A stretch of DNA of 64,000 nucleotides from Lientehia hominis. Its GTDB lineage: Bacteria; Bacillota; Clostridia; Lachnospirales; Lachnospiraceae. The notes under the pieces are model-generated. The model made no database searches. It saw nothing but the letters and a program-made list of their open reading frames with translations, and had not been told where the DNA came from. The stretch's first letter is position 1. Each line of letters begins with the position of its first letter. This document shows, in pieces, positions 18,225 to 27,368 of the stretch. The stretch is taken from the NCBI RefSeq assembly GCF_021044755.1, contig NZ_JAJNOR010000003.1, positions 62,001 through 126,000 of the forward strand, in the 5' to 3' direction. Position numbers and translations under genes: made by a program.

Positions 18225-20260
18225 ATCACCTGAAAACAGAAAACTCACCTTATCTGCTGCAGCATGCCAAAAATCCCGTAGACTGGTATCCCTGGGGAAA
18301 AGAAGCATTTCTAAAAGCCTCCGCAGAGAAAAAACCCGTCTTCCTCAGCATTGGATATTCCACCTGCCACTGGTGCCATGTAATGGCACATGAATCCTTT
18401 GAAGATGAAGAAGTAGCCGCAGTTTTGAACCGTTCTTTTATCTCCATAAAAGTTGACCGCGAGGAAAGGCCGGATGTGGATGCCGTCTATATGGAATTCT
18501 GTCAGACCCTGACCGGTTCCGGCGGCTGGCCGCTCACCGTTTTGATGTCGCCGGATCAAAAGCCCTTTTATGTGGACACCTATCTTCCAAAGAAATCTCA
18601 TCATGGAAAAATGGGGCTTTTAGTACTTTTGGAAGCTGTAGAAAACAGATGGAAAAATGACAGGATCCATCTTCTAAAAGCCGGCGACCAAATTACCGGA
18701 TTTTTAAGAGACAACTCCGAAAGTAATTCCGATGGAACTTCGTCTAAGTCCGATCATCCGGAAAGGCTTACCGCCCAGGCCGCGGCGGAGCTTCATACAG
18801 CCTATGACTCAAAATGGGGCGGCTTTGGAGAAGCGCCCAAGTTTCCCATCCCCCATAATCTTCTGTTTCTGATGCGTTATTCCAAACGGGTAAAAAATGA
18901 CTGGTTTATGAAAATGGCAGAAAACACTCTCAGCAAAATGGTTCAGGGCGGACTCTTTGACCACATTGGAGGCGGCTTTTCCCGCTATTCCACAGACAGG
19001 CAGTGGCTGGTACCCCATTTTGAGAAAATGCTGTATGACAACGCCCTTTTAGCCTTCAGCCTTTTGGAAGCTTATTCCTTCACCCAAAAAACAGAATACG
19101 AAACGGCCGCCCGCAGAACCTTCCGTTATATTTTCAGGGAGCTTACCGGCAGTCAGGGTGAATTTTTCTGCGGACAAGACGCGGACAGTGACGGAGTGGA
19201 GGGAAAATATTATGTCTTTACTCCTGATGAAGTCAAAAATGTGCTTGGAACAAAAAACGGAGAAGCGTTCTGTAATGAGTACCATATATCGGACTATGGA
19301 AACTTTGAAGGAAAAAGCATTCCCAATCTTATGGGAAATTTCGATTGGGAAACACATTTCTCTCAGGACATCGAAGAAAAAGAAGCATTGTATCAATACC
19401 GAAAGACCCGCTGTCGTCTCCATCTCGATGACAAGGTACTCACTGCCTGGAATGGACTCATGATCCTGGCATTGGTAAAAGGCTACTCCGTTTTAGGAGA
19501 TCCCGCCTATCTTCGGGCAGCCATCAAAGCAAAAAACTTCTTGGAGAAGAATCTGACAGACAGCTCCGGCTGCCTCTTTCTCTCCTGGAGAAGCGGGACG
19601 GCCTCCATTCCCGGCCAGCTGGGAGATTATGCGTTTTATCTGTGCGGTCTGCTGAGCTTATATGAAACGACCTTCGAAGCAGAGCTTCTTCTGCGCGCTG
19701 AGGAATTGGCTGAAAACATGCAGCGGCTTTTTGAAGATACGCGGAAAGGCGGCTATTATCTGTACGGACAGGACAGTGAAACGCTTGTCCTCCGTCCCAA
19801 AGATACTTATGACGGCGCTCTGCCTTCTGGAAATTCCATGGCCGCAGCCGCTCTCCACAAGCTGGCCCATTTGAGCGGAAAAGAAACCTTCCGAACATCG
19901 GCCGAAAGACAAATGCTCTTCATGCAGGCCCAGGCAAAAGAGCGTCCCTCCGGACATACCATGTTTTTACTCGCCCAGCTGGCAGAGGAGGGAATTGAGG
20001 AGGATGTGATATGCGTCACAGCCGGCACAGAGACCGGACAAGCAGCAAAAGAACTTCGTGATCACAAAAACCGGCATCCGGAGCGAAGTTTCCATATGCT
20101 CCTTAAAACACCGGAAAATGCAGAAAAACTGGCCGTTGCCGCCCCCTTCACTTCTGAATACCCGCTTCCGCCGTCGGGGACCATGTACTATGTCTGTCAG
20201 AATGGTACATGTTCGGCGCCTGTATATTCTCTGGAAGAAACAGAAAACAGGAATTATTAA
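18221..20260 (+). CDS. YyaL-type protein (thioredoxin-like DUF255 plus alpha/alpha-barrel)
   Basis: A 679-residue homologue of B. subtilis YyaL and the human SPATA20 family. The N-terminus contains a thioredoxin-like domain (NPVDWYPWGKEAF, then STCHWCHVMAHESF with a CxxC pair near residue 46). The rest looks like an (alpha/alpha)6 barrel related to N-acylglucosamine epimerases or glycosidases, with FPIPHNLLFL and HFEKMLYDNALL. The biochemical role of the family is poorly defined. The start codon overlaps the previous stop by 4 bp. Confidence 0.9.
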   Translation: MNHLKTENSPYLLQHAKNPVDWYPWGKEAFLKASAEKKPVFLSIGYSTCHWCHVMAHESFEDEEVAAVLNRSFISIKVDREERPDVDAVYMEFCQTLTGSGGWPLTVLMSPDQKPFYVDTYLPKKSHHGKMGLLVLLEAVENRWKNDRIHLLKAGDQITGFLRDNSESNSDGTSSKSDHPERLTAQAAAELHTAYDSKWGGFGEAPKFPIPHNLLFLMRYSKRVKNDWFMKMAENTLSKMVQGGLFDHIGGGFSRYSTDRQWLVPHFEKMLYDNALLAFSLLEAYSFTQKTEYETAARRTFRYIFRELTGSQGEFFCGQDADSDGVEGKYYVFTPDEVKNVLGTKNGEAFCNEYHISDYGNFEGKSIPNLMGNFDWETHFSQDIEEKEALYQYRKTRCRLHLDDKVLTAWNGLMILALVKGYSVLGDPAYLRAAIKAKNFLEKNLTDSSGCLFLSWRSGTASIPGQLGDYAFYLCGLLSLYETTFEAELLLRAEELAENMQRLFEDTRKGGYYLYGQDSETLVLRPKDTYDGALPSGNSMAAAALHKLAHLSGKETFRTSAERQMLFMQAQAKERPSGHTMFLLAQLAEEGIEEDVICVTAGTETGQAAKELRDHKNRHPERSFHMLLKTPENAEKLAVAAPFTSEYPLPPSGTMYYVCQNGTCSAPVYSLEETENRNY

Positions 20261-20269
20261 GGAAATATC

Positions 20270-20299
20270 TTGTAAACAAGGCGGAAAGAATTGTATAAT
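20270..20299 (+). promoter_or_regulatory. Putative sigma-A promoter for niaR
   Basis: TTGTAA and TATAAT are 18 bp apart, and the start would lie near 20306, just before the 11-bp motif at 20310. Confidence 0.55.
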
Positions 20300-20309
20300 A
20301 GGCAGTATA

Positions 20310-20320
20310 TACAGGTGACA
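20310..20320 (+). promoter_or_regulatory. Candidate NiaR auto-operator
   Basis: TACAGGTGACA lies immediately after the predicted transcription start, where a bound repressor would block transcription. Direct repeats GGCAGTAT flank it on both sides (20301-20308 and 20322-20329). The same 11-mer occurs upstream of pncB. Confidence 0.45.
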
Positions 20321-20359
20321 AGGCAGTATGTTGAAAAAGGGAAGAAAGGAAAAAACAGG

Positions 20360-20866
20360 ATGGATGGAAAACAGCGAAGACAGGAAATTCTGAAATGTAT
20401 GAAAAATAGTGACGGGCCGGTTTCCGGAGAAACGCTGGCAAAAGCCCTCGGTGTCAGCAGACAGGTGATCGTCCAGGACATCGCCCTGCTCCGGGCCGCT
20501 GACTACGATATCCTGGCCACAAACCGTGGATATCTCTGCACCAGCCTTACAGAATACAGCAGAGTCTTCCATGTAAACCATAAAAACGAAGATATCCTGG
20601 AAGAGCTGAACATCATCGTGGATTTCGGCGCGACCGTCGTAGATGTATTTGTGGAGCACGAGCCCTACGGAGAGCTCCGTGCTCCACTGGATATACATAC
20701 CAGGAGACAAGTCCTGGAATTTGTAGGCAATATAAACAACGGTAATTCAAGTCCTTTGATGACCATTACCTGCGGCGACCACTACCACACGGTCAAAGCA
20801 GATTCTGAAGTGACTTTAAATGAAATTGAAACAGAATTACACAAGCACGGTTTTCTGAAAACATGA
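20360..20866 (+). CDS. niaR: Niacin-responsive transcription repressor (HTH plus 3H domain)
   Basis: A NiaR (YrxA-type) regulator of NAD synthesis and niacin uptake genes. The N-terminus is a winged helix-turn-helix (GETLAKALGVSRQVIVQDIALLRAADY). The C-terminus is a 3H domain with conserved histidines in FHVNHK, VEHEPYGE, LDIHTRRQV and GDHYHT, which bind metal and nicotinate in the family. The 168-residue reading starts at an ATG after AGAAAGG; the frame is open further upstream but without a suitable site. The gene converges on the amylase gene with 26 bp between stops. pncB in this window is a plausible target. Confidence 0.9.
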   Translation: MDGKQRRQEILKCMKNSDGPVSGETLAKALGVSRQVIVQDIALLRAADYDILATNRGYLCTSLTEYSRVFHVNHKNEDILEELNIIVDFGATVVDVFVEHEPYGELRAPLDIHTRRQVLEFVGNINNGNSSPLMTITCGDHYHTVKADSEVTLNEIETELHKHGFLKT

Positions 20867-20892
20867 CCCTGGCTCAAATCGGCCTGTCTCTT

Positions 20893-22956
20893 TCAGACGA
20901 CGTTTTCCATCTCCCGGAATATCATGGAGCTCTCCGGCGGTATATCTACCGTAAGCATTCCGTCTTTCACTGGTATGGCCAGCCGGCCGCTGTTGTAACT
21001 ATTATAAGCGGTCTGCATGATCCTGACCATGAATGTTTCCGGAGCTACGCCGATTTCCCAGACTGGAATCTGTACCTGCTGTTCTTTTTCACTGTTGTTC
21101 AGAACGACTGCCAACCGGTTATCTCCTTTAAACCGTCCATAGCATATCAGGTTCCTGTCGGCCAGGAGCGGCTTTATGGAACCCGTTTTAAGAGCCGGAT
21201 TGCTCTTTCGTATTCTTGTCAGGTATTTGTGAAATTCAATCAGCTCCAAATCTTCCCGGCCCCAGGGATAGCCCCGTCGGTTATCCGGGTCGGTCCATCC
21301 GCAAAGCCCCGCTTCATCCCCATAATAAATTGTAGGAGCGCCCGGCCAGGTCATCTGAACCACCACGGCCATTCGGAGGACGCCTTTTTTTATTCCCGTT
21401 TCCGCTGCCTCCGGCCCCAGCGTCCCAGTACGGCCTGCCATTCGGTTAGTCCTCGTCAGAAAGCGAGAGTGATCGTGGTTGGAAAGCTCATTCATCGCCA
21501 CCTGCAGAGACTGTACATGGAAACGGCTCATCTGACGGAACATGATCTGGAAAAAGAGCTCTCCGTCTCCATAATACTCGTCATGGCGCTCGTCACTGTG
21601 CTTCTCCATCCCGGTCAGAAACCAAGTCAGAGGCTCCATAAACGCATCATAATTCATCACCGTGTCCCACTGATCTCCGTCCAGCCAGCTGCCGGGATCG
21701 CCATAATGTTCTGCCAGAATAAGCGCATCTGGCTTTGCATCCTTGACCGCTTTTCTGAAATCTCTCCAGAACTGATGATTGAACACTTCGCTGTGACCCA
21801 GGTCGGCCGCCACATCCAGCCGCCAGCCGTCCACATTATAGGGAGGTGAAACCCATTTTCGTCCAATCTCCATGATATATTCATACAATTCTCTGGACTC
21901 TTCATAATTCAGCTTCGGAAGCGTTTCATATCCCCACCAGCCGTCATAGTGGTTATTATACGGCCATTGTCCGCCGGTGAACTTAAAGAACTCCCGATAC
22001 GGGCTGTCATAAGATATATAGGCCCCCTTTTGATAACCTTCCTGGTTTTCATATATCCGTTCCCTGTCCATCCACTTATTATAAGAGCCGCAGTGATTGA
22101 ACACGCCGTCCAGGATGACCTTCATTCCCTTCTCATGGGCTGCCTCGACCAGCTCCGCAAAGAACGCATTGCTCGCCTCCAGGTTCACTTTATCCGTCAC
22201 CCTGGTAATGTACCGCTCTGCTTCTCTGTTCTCTCCGCCGGCGCTTACAGACTTATCCATATCGTTTATGATCATTCCAAAATGAGGATCTATATAATCG
22301 TAATCCTGTATGTCATATTTATGGTTTGAGGGCGATACAAACAAAGGGTTAAAGTAAATCGCCTCTACTCCCAGCCCCTTAATATAATCCAGCTTCTCCA
22401 GGACACCCTGCAGGTCTCCTCCGTAAAAGTTATTCACATCCAGGGGCTCCGGATACTGGTACCAGTTCTCCACATGATGGACCGGCTGGCCATTTACATA
22501 AACATATTCTCCATCCCTGGTATCATTTTTGCTGCTGCCATTCCGGAACCTGTCCACGAATATCTGATACATGATAGCTCCCTTGGCCCAGTCGGGAGTG
22601 GAAAACCCCGGAGCGATCCGGAAAGCGAATTCCCATCCAGGCGAATCCGATGCTCCAGTCTTATTATACCAGCAGGTTTCTGTATCCTTTACAACACGGA
22701 AGCAATATGCAAAATGAGCTTCTGACAATCGAATCCGCGTTTCATAATAGTCAAATACATCATCTCTCTCAACAAGAATCAGTTTGATCTCATTCAGGCT
22801 CTCTGCCTCCAGCAGACAGACAGAATCTGCGTCCCTTGCCGCCGTCCTGAACCGTATAAGCACTTCATCTCCGGCCTCCGGTTCCATCGGACATCGGTAT
22901 TCCGCCGTTTCATCACTAAAAAGAGCCCGTTTGTTTATCCCATCAGTACGGTGCAT
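20893..22956 (-). CDS. Neopullulanase / cyclomaltodextrinase-type alpha-glycosidase (GH13)
   Basis: A GH13 enzyme that likely acts on alpha-glucan oligosaccharides or cyclodextrins in the cytoplasm. The 687-residue protein has an N-terminal beta domain (about residues 1-120, CBM34-like). The catalytic barrel contains YFNPLFVSPSNHKYD, VILDGVFNH, GWRLDVAADLGH (nucleophile Asp), LILAEHYG (acid Glu) and NELSNHDHSRF. No signal peptide is seen. The ATG at 22956 follows AAGGAG; the longer in-frame reading lacks a site. It is monocistronic, with a promoter at 23021-23049. Confidence 0.9.
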   Translation of the reverse strand: MHRTDGINKRALFSDETAEYRCPMEPEAGDEVLIRFRTAARDADSVCLLEAESLNEIKLILVERDDVFDYYETRIRLSEAHFAYCFRVVKDTETCWYNKTGASDSPGWEFAFRIAPGFSTPDWAKGAIMYQIFVDRFRNGSSKNDTRDGEYVYVNGQPVHHVENWYQYPEPLDVNNFYGGDLQGVLEKLDYIKGLGVEAIYFNPLFVSPSNHKYDIQDYDYIDPHFGMIINDMDKSVSAGGENREAERYITRVTDKVNLEASNAFFAELVEAAHEKGMKVILDGVFNHCGSYNKWMDRERIYENQEGYQKGAYISYDSPYREFFKFTGGQWPYNNHYDGWWGYETLPKLNYEESRELYEYIMEIGRKWVSPPYNVDGWRLDVAADLGHSEVFNHQFWRDFRKAVKDAKPDALILAEHYGDPGSWLDGDQWDTVMNYDAFMEPLTWFLTGMEKHSDERHDEYYGDGELFFQIMFRQMSRFHVQSLQVAMNELSNHDHSRFLTRTNRMAGRTGTLGPEAAETGIKKGVLRMAVVVQMTWPGAPTIYYGDEAGLCGWTDPDNRRGYPWGREDLELIEFHKYLTRIRKSNPALKTGSIKPLLADRNLICYGRFKGDNRLAVVLNNSEKEQQVQIPVWEIGVAPETFMVRIMQTAYNSYNSGRLAIPVKDGMLTVDIPPESSMIFREMENVV

Positions 22957-23020
22957 ACAAACACTCCTTATCTCCCTGATTTCAAACGCAAACAGGTGGA
23001 TAAAAGTCCACCTTAATATC

Positions 23021-23049
23021 ATTCTATACCAAAATACCTTTTTACACAA
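23021..23049 (-). promoter_or_regulatory. Putative sigma-A promoter for the amylase gene
   Basis: On the minus strand, TTGTGT and TAGAAT are 17 bp apart, downstream of the ftsH-side terminator. The predicted leader is about 60 nt and contains a GGTGGA/TCCACC hairpin. Confidence 0.45.
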
Positions 23050-23100
23050 CCTGACATTTCCGATAAATCAGCCATTCTCCATAAATTGCCAATAGACGGT

Positions 23101-23133
23101 AAAAAGGACAGCCTTTTCAGTGCTGTCCTTTTT
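23101..23133 (-). terminator. Bidirectional hairpin terminator after ftsH
   Basis: A perfect 11-bp stem AAAAGGACAGC/GCTGTCCTTTT has a 9-nt loop and A/T runs on both sides. It separates ftsH transcription from the amylase gene. Confidence 0.8.
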
Positions 23134-23220
23134 AGGAGAAGGTATTTCTTTCTTATGGGGTGTAGCAAAACTATATAAAAATGTATTGGGGGGGGTTTTT
23201 ACGTTTTTTATTATAGCATT

Positions 23221-23241
23221 GTGCAGCACTTAAGTGTGCAC
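23221..23241. promoter_or_regulatory. Operator-like imperfect dyad
   Basis: CACTTAAGTG is a perfect 10-bp palindrome flanked by GTGCA on the left and TGCAC on the right. A minus-strand TATAAT lies 5 bp away at 23210-23215. The binding protein is unknown, and the site lies upstream of a terminator, so its target is unclear. Confidence 0.35.
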
Positions 23242-23383
23242 AAAGTTTCCGTAATTTAAAAAATAGTTTTAGCAATTTTAACGGCGTATGATTTTAGTCT
23301 TTCGCCGTCCGCTATCAAATTTCATAAAAGCCACGTGATTTTCCCCTCATTTTTTATGATACCGATTTCACATCCCTGATTTT

Positions 23384-25195
23384 CTATGCAAACAAAGCCT
23401 CAAACTCTTCACGTCCGATCTTTTCCTTGGTCAGCAAAAGGTCTGCGCTCTTATGGAGAATATCCTCATGCTCTTTCAAAAGACTCCTCGCCCTGGCATA
23501 GGAATGGTCTACAATCCGCTTTACTTCCTCATCGATTGTAGAAGCAATCTCTTCTCCGTAGCTCCTCGTATGGGCCAGATCCCGTCCTATAAATACCTGG
23601 TCATCATCGCTTCCATAACAAATCATACCGATCCGCTCAGACATACCATATTTTGTAACCATATCCCGGGCAATCTCCGTAGCCCGCTTGATATCCTGGG
23701 AAGCGCCGGTGGTGATATCATCGAAAATCAATTCCTCCGCAATCCTTCCGCCCAGGCTGACTTCAATCTCCTGGAACATCCTGCCTCTGGTATTGAACAT
23801 CTCATCTTGCTCCGGCAGGGGCATCGTATAACCGGCCGCACCGACGCCGGTAGGGATGATGGATACCGTATGAACAGGCCCCACATCCGGAAGCAGATGG
23901 AACAAAATAGCGTGGCCGCTCTCGTGGTAGGCCGTGATCCTTCTGTCCTTCTCGGATATCACCTTGCTCTTTTTTTCAGCTCCGATTCCTACTTTCACAA
24001 AGGAACGTTCGATGTCCCTCTGGCTCAGATACTCTCTGTTTTCCTTCGCTGCCAATATAGCAGCCTCATTCATCAGATTCTCAAGATCCGCTCCGGTAAA
24101 TCCAGCCGTTGTCTGGGCGACTTTCTTAAGATCCACATCTTCCGATAACGGCTTTTCTTTAGCGTGGACCTGCAGGATTTCTTCGCGCCCTTTCACATCG
24201 GGCCTTCCTACCGCAACTTTTCTGTCAAAACGGCCGGGGCGCAGTATGGCAGGGTCCAGAATGTCCACACGGTTGGTAGCTGCCATCACGATGATTCCTT
24301 CGTTGACGCCGAAGCCGTCCATCTCCACGAGCAGCTGGTTCAGGGTCTGCTCTCTCTCATCATGGCCGCCGCCCATGCCGGTGCCTCTCCTTCTGGCCAC
24401 CGCATCGATCTCATCAATAAATACGATACAGGGAGCGCTTCTCTTCGCATCCTCAAACAGATCACGGACGCGGGACGCGCCGACGCCCACAAACATCTCT
24501 ACGAAATCAGAACCGGAAATACTGAAAAACGGCACGCCCGCTTCTCCTGCCACTGCCTTTGCCAGCAGAGTCTTGCCGGTTCCTGGAGGTCCCACTAAAA
24601 TGACGCCCTTCGGTATCCTGGCTCCTACCTTCATATATTTTCCGGGACTTTTCAAAAAATCCACAATCTCCGCCAGGTCCTCTTTTTCTTCATCAAGGCC
24701 GGCCACCTTTTTGAAATTGATGCCCTGACCATCCCTGGCCACCTTCGCCCGGCTCTTGCCGAAATTCATCATCTTCTGATTGCTGCCCCCGGACATGGAG
24801 CGGTTCAGAATCATCATGACCAGCATCGCCACGATCAGCATCCCGATGATGATCGGAAGTACGATCGTGAAAAAGGTATCTTCCTCCGGCATGCTGTCCA
24901 TCAGGACTTCGATATCGCTGTCCAGGAGAAGCTCCTTAACCTCTTTAATATCCTCCACATTCCAGGTCCTCGGCGTGCCGCCGTTATTAAAGAACAGCTT
25001 GACTGATCCCGTAGGCACTTCCTTGTTGGGATAAATCTCCGCCTTCGTCACATTTCCAAGCTCTACCTGCTCCACAAGCTCCTGATAGGACCACACGTCC
25101 CCTTTGAGCAAATCTTTGCGAATCCACATGAATGCCAGGATGATCACGGCCACTACCGCCAGATAGAATCCCAGCCCGCTTTTCTGCTTCTGCAA
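23384..25195 (-). CDS. ftsH: ATP-dependent zinc metalloprotease FtsH
   Basis: A membrane-anchored AAA protease for quality control and regulatory proteolysis. The 603-residue protein has two membrane helices (about residues 10-24 and 108-130) flanking an extracytoplasmic loop. Walker A GPPGTGKT is at 202-209, Walker B IVFIDEID near 258, and the second region of homology includes ATNRVDILDPAILRPGRFDR. The zinc site HESGH is at 425-429. It follows hpt by 15 bp in tilS-hpt-ftsH, the usual order in Firmicutes. Confidence 0.98.
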   Translation of the reverse strand: MQKQKSGLGFYLAVVAVIILAFMWIRKDLLKGDVWSYQELVEQVELGNVTKAEIYPNKEVPTGSVKLFFNNGGTPRTWNVEDIKEVKELLLDSDIEVLMDSMPEEDTFFTIVLPIIIGMLIVAMLVMMILNRSMSGGSNQKMMNFGKSRAKVARDGQGINFKKVAGLDEEKEDLAEIVDFLKSPGKYMKVGARIPKGVILVGPPGTGKTLLAKAVAGEAGVPFFSISGSDFVEMFVGVGASRVRDLFEDAKRSAPCIVFIDEIDAVARRRGTGMGGGHDEREQTLNQLLVEMDGFGVNEGIIVMAATNRVDILDPAILRPGRFDRKVAVGRPDVKGREEILQVHAKEKPLSEDVDLKKVAQTTAGFTGADLENLMNEAAILAAKENREYLSQRDIERSFVKVGIGAEKKSKVISEKDRRITAYHESGHAILFHLLPDVGPVHTVSIIPTGVGAAGYTMPLPEQDEMFNTRGRMFQEIEVSLGGRIAEELIFDDITTGASQDIKRATEIARDMVTKYGMSERIGMICYGSDDDQVFIGRDLAHTRSYGEEIASTIDEEVKRIVDHSYARARSLLKEHEDILHKSADLLLTKEKIGREEFEALFA

Positions 25196-25210
25196 TCCAA
25201 AAGCCTCCTT

Positions 25211-25735
25211 TTATAACTCTACCACGCCAATGTATGGCAGATTTCTGTATTTCTGGTCATAATCCAGCCCATATCCGACTACAAATTCATCGGGGATACT
25301 GAAACAGGTATAGTCTACCCGGACCTCCTTCTTCACCCGCCTGGAAGGCTTGTCAAGAAGGGTACAAATTCTGATATCCGCAGGGTTCCTCTGCTTCAGG
25401 ATCTCGATCAGATAGCTGAGTGTCCTGCCGGAATCAATGATGTCTTCCACGATCAGTACATGTTTCCCGGCCAAAGGCTCATCCAGATCCTTGACGATCT
25501 TCACCACGCCACTGGATTCGGTACCTGAACCATAGCTGGAGACCGACATAAAATCGAGAGATACCGGAACTGAAATCCGTTTGGCCAGCTCACATGTGAA
25601 AAACACCCCGCCCTTCAGCACACATATGAGATGGACGGATTTTCCTTCATAATCTTCGCTGATCCTTTTTCCGATCTCTTTTACCTTCTCATCCACTTCC
25701 CGTTCAGGAATCAATACCCTGATTTTATCTTCCAT
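25211..25735 (-). CDS. hpt: Hypoxanthine(-guanine) phosphoribosyltransferase
   Basis: It salvages hypoxanthine and guanine to IMP and GMP using PRPP. The 174-residue protein has the PRPP loop VLIVEDIIDSGRTLSYL near residue 100 and the flexible-loop motif FMSVSSYGSGTESSG. The terminal segment DEFVVGYGLDYDQKYRNLPYIG matches the family. It sits between tilS (27 bp) and ftsH. Confidence 0.97.
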   Translation of the reverse strand: MEDKIRVLIPEREVDEKVKEIGKRISEDYEGKSVHLICVLKGGVFFTCELAKRISVPVSLDFMSVSSYGSGTESSGVVKIVKDLDEPLAGKHVLIVEDIIDSGRTLSYLIEILKQRNPADIRICTLLDKPSRRVKKEVRVDYTCFSIPDEFVVGYGLDYDQKYRNLPYIGVVEL

Positions 25736-25762
25736 ATCGAGTATCCTCTTTTCTTTTGAATT

Positions 25763-27244
25763 TTAATCCATTTCTACCCTATTTTTTCTGACAGTCACCA
25801 CAAGTATCTGTTTTGTCTCTTCTGTCACTTTATAAGCCTCGCTGATACGTCCGCCTATGATCCAGAGCACATGGCTTCCATCCGCCAGAATCGGAATCCT
25901 CCCCCGTTTGCCGGAAGGAATCTTTTCATTTATCATATACGCCTTTACCGTCTGTCTTCCGCCGTTGGGAAAAACCTGAAAATAGTCCCCCGGACATCTG
26001 CCTCTCAGACAAAGACTGTCTTTTATTTTATCATAATCAAACCATTTCGTATACCTGTTTTCCGGAATTTTTTCGTCCCTCTGCCGGGTAAGTATCCGAT
26101 AATATACGCAGAATCCAAACAATTCACAAAACTGCTCTTTTTCAGTCGGTCTTAAAAGAACTCCTTGTCCAGACCTCTCCTCCGGCCCCTTCGTATTCTC
26201 TCCTTCCGCTCCCTGCTTGCTCCGGCGTCCTATCCACAGCTCGTCATACCTTTTCTCCGCTGTAAAACCTCCCGGCAGATGCACATACCGCCCGGACTGT
26301 TTTTCCAGCAGCTCCAATATGCTGTCCGTATGCCGCTTCGTGATATCTTTAAGGCTTCCCGACAAGCTCTCTATAACCTGCCTCAGCACATAACCGGCCT
26401 GGACAGGCTCCAGTCCTTTCAGCTCCGCGGAGGGTATCCGAATATACGCTCCTCTTCCTGCCCCTTCCATATCACGATCATGCCGGCAGTGTTCCCGAAT
26501 CCATTCTCCGGTTATTTCTGTCATCCATTTATCCAGCTCCGCTATCATGCCGGCCGCCCGGACGATATGGAGCACGGCTTCCTGATTCACCAATTCCGCC
26601 TGGGGGAGAATCTGGTGTCGTATTCGGTTCCGGCTGTAATCCTCCGACATGTTGGTGCTGTCCCGGCAGTACGCAATCTGTTTCGTTTCCAGGTAGTCCT
26701 CTATTTCCCTCCGTGAAACGAAAAGAAGCGGGCGCACCAGCACCTCCCGGTCTCCCGCATGATCTCCCGGCATCGGCCCTTTTGCAGCCACTCCAGCCAA
26801 GCCTTTGAGCCCGCTCCCGCGAAACAGATGAAACAGTACGGTCTCTGCATTGTCATTCCTGTTGTGCGCCACGGCCACCCGGTCCCCGTTCCATTCTTTA
26901 AGTGCCTCCGCAAAACATTCATATCGGATCTGCCTGCCCGCCTCTTCCAACGAGAGCCCCTTCTCCTTGGCAGCTGCCGGCACATCCCTGTAAAAGACCC
27001 TGCACGGAATCTCTCTTTCTCTGCAGAAAAGGCGGACATATTCCGCATCTCTTTCCGCTTCTTCTCCACGGATCCCATGATGAACGTGAACGGCTGCCAG
27101 CCGGATGCCCAGCTGCTCCTTTAGCTCCGAAAGCACAGAAAGAAGGCAGATGGAGTCTGCCCCGCCGGAAACACCGGCCACGACCAGCTCACCTGCCCGC
27201 ATCAAATCTTCCGTTTTTATGACGTCCAATACTTCCTGAAGCAT
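25763..27244 (-). CDS. tilS: tRNA(Ile)-lysidine synthase
   Basis: It adds lysine to C34 of the AUA-reading tRNA-Ile using ATP, so that the tRNA reads AUA and not AUG. The 493-residue protein has the PP-loop SGGADS at residues 26-31, the HHGIRGEEAERDAEYV segment, and HNRNDNAETVLFHLFRGSGLKGL. A C-terminal TilS substrate domain includes KIPSGKRGRIPILADG. The protein is essential in most bacteria. It heads the tilS-hpt-ftsH operon and has its own promoter. Confidence 0.96.
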   Translation of the reverse strand: MLQEVLDVIKTEDLMRAGELVVAGVSGGADSICLLSVLSELKEQLGIRLAAVHVHHGIRGEEAERDAEYVRLFCREREIPCRVFYRDVPAAAKEKGLSLEEAGRQIRYECFAEALKEWNGDRVAVAHNRNDNAETVLFHLFRGSGLKGLAGVAAKGPMPGDHAGDREVLVRPLLFVSRREIEDYLETKQIAYCRDSTNMSEDYSRNRIRHQILPQAELVNQEAVLHIVRAAGMIAELDKWMTEITGEWIREHCRHDRDMEGAGRGAYIRIPSAELKGLEPVQAGYVLRQVIESLSGSLKDITKRHTDSILELLEKQSGRYVHLPGGFTAEKRYDELWIGRRSKQGAEGENTKGPEERSGQGVLLRPTEKEQFCELFGFCVYYRILTRQRDEKIPENRYTKWFDYDKIKDSLCLRGRCPGDYFQVFPNGGRQTVKAYMINEKIPSGKRGRIPILADGSHVLWIIGGRISEAYKVTEETKQILVVTVRKNRVEMD

Positions 27245-27331
27245 CTTAAGTCCTCATAATCCATACCATCGGAACCCCGTTCCTTCGTATCCGGCTCCAA
27301 ACGATCCGTTTACCAATTCCTGTTAATTAAT

Positions 27332-27360
27332 ACTATACTTGAATTCGAAGACGAAATCAA
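27332..27360 (-). promoter_or_regulatory. Putative sigma-A promoter for tilS-hpt-ftsH
   Basis: On the minus strand, TTGATT and TATAGT are 17 bp apart in the gap after spoIIE, about 85 nt before the tilS ATG. Confidence 0.6.
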
Positions 27361-27368
27361 GTGTATGC

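Larger units (their letters stand above)
22957..23383. other. 427-bp region between ftsH and the amylase gene
   Basis: From right to left, this region holds an A/T-rich ftsH 3' segment and a 21-bp imperfect dyad next to a TATAAT. Then come a run of eight G, a strong bidirectional terminator hairpin, the amylase promoter, and a small leader hairpin (GGTGGA/TCCACC, 22995-23012). No coding frame is convincing. Confidence 0.65.

Noticed and set aside
20863..21849. Plus-strand open frame overlapping the niaR stop by 4 bp, looking like a coupled gene
   Set aside because: It is antisense to the catalytic domain of the amylase, and its residue composition is that of a reverse-frame shadow.
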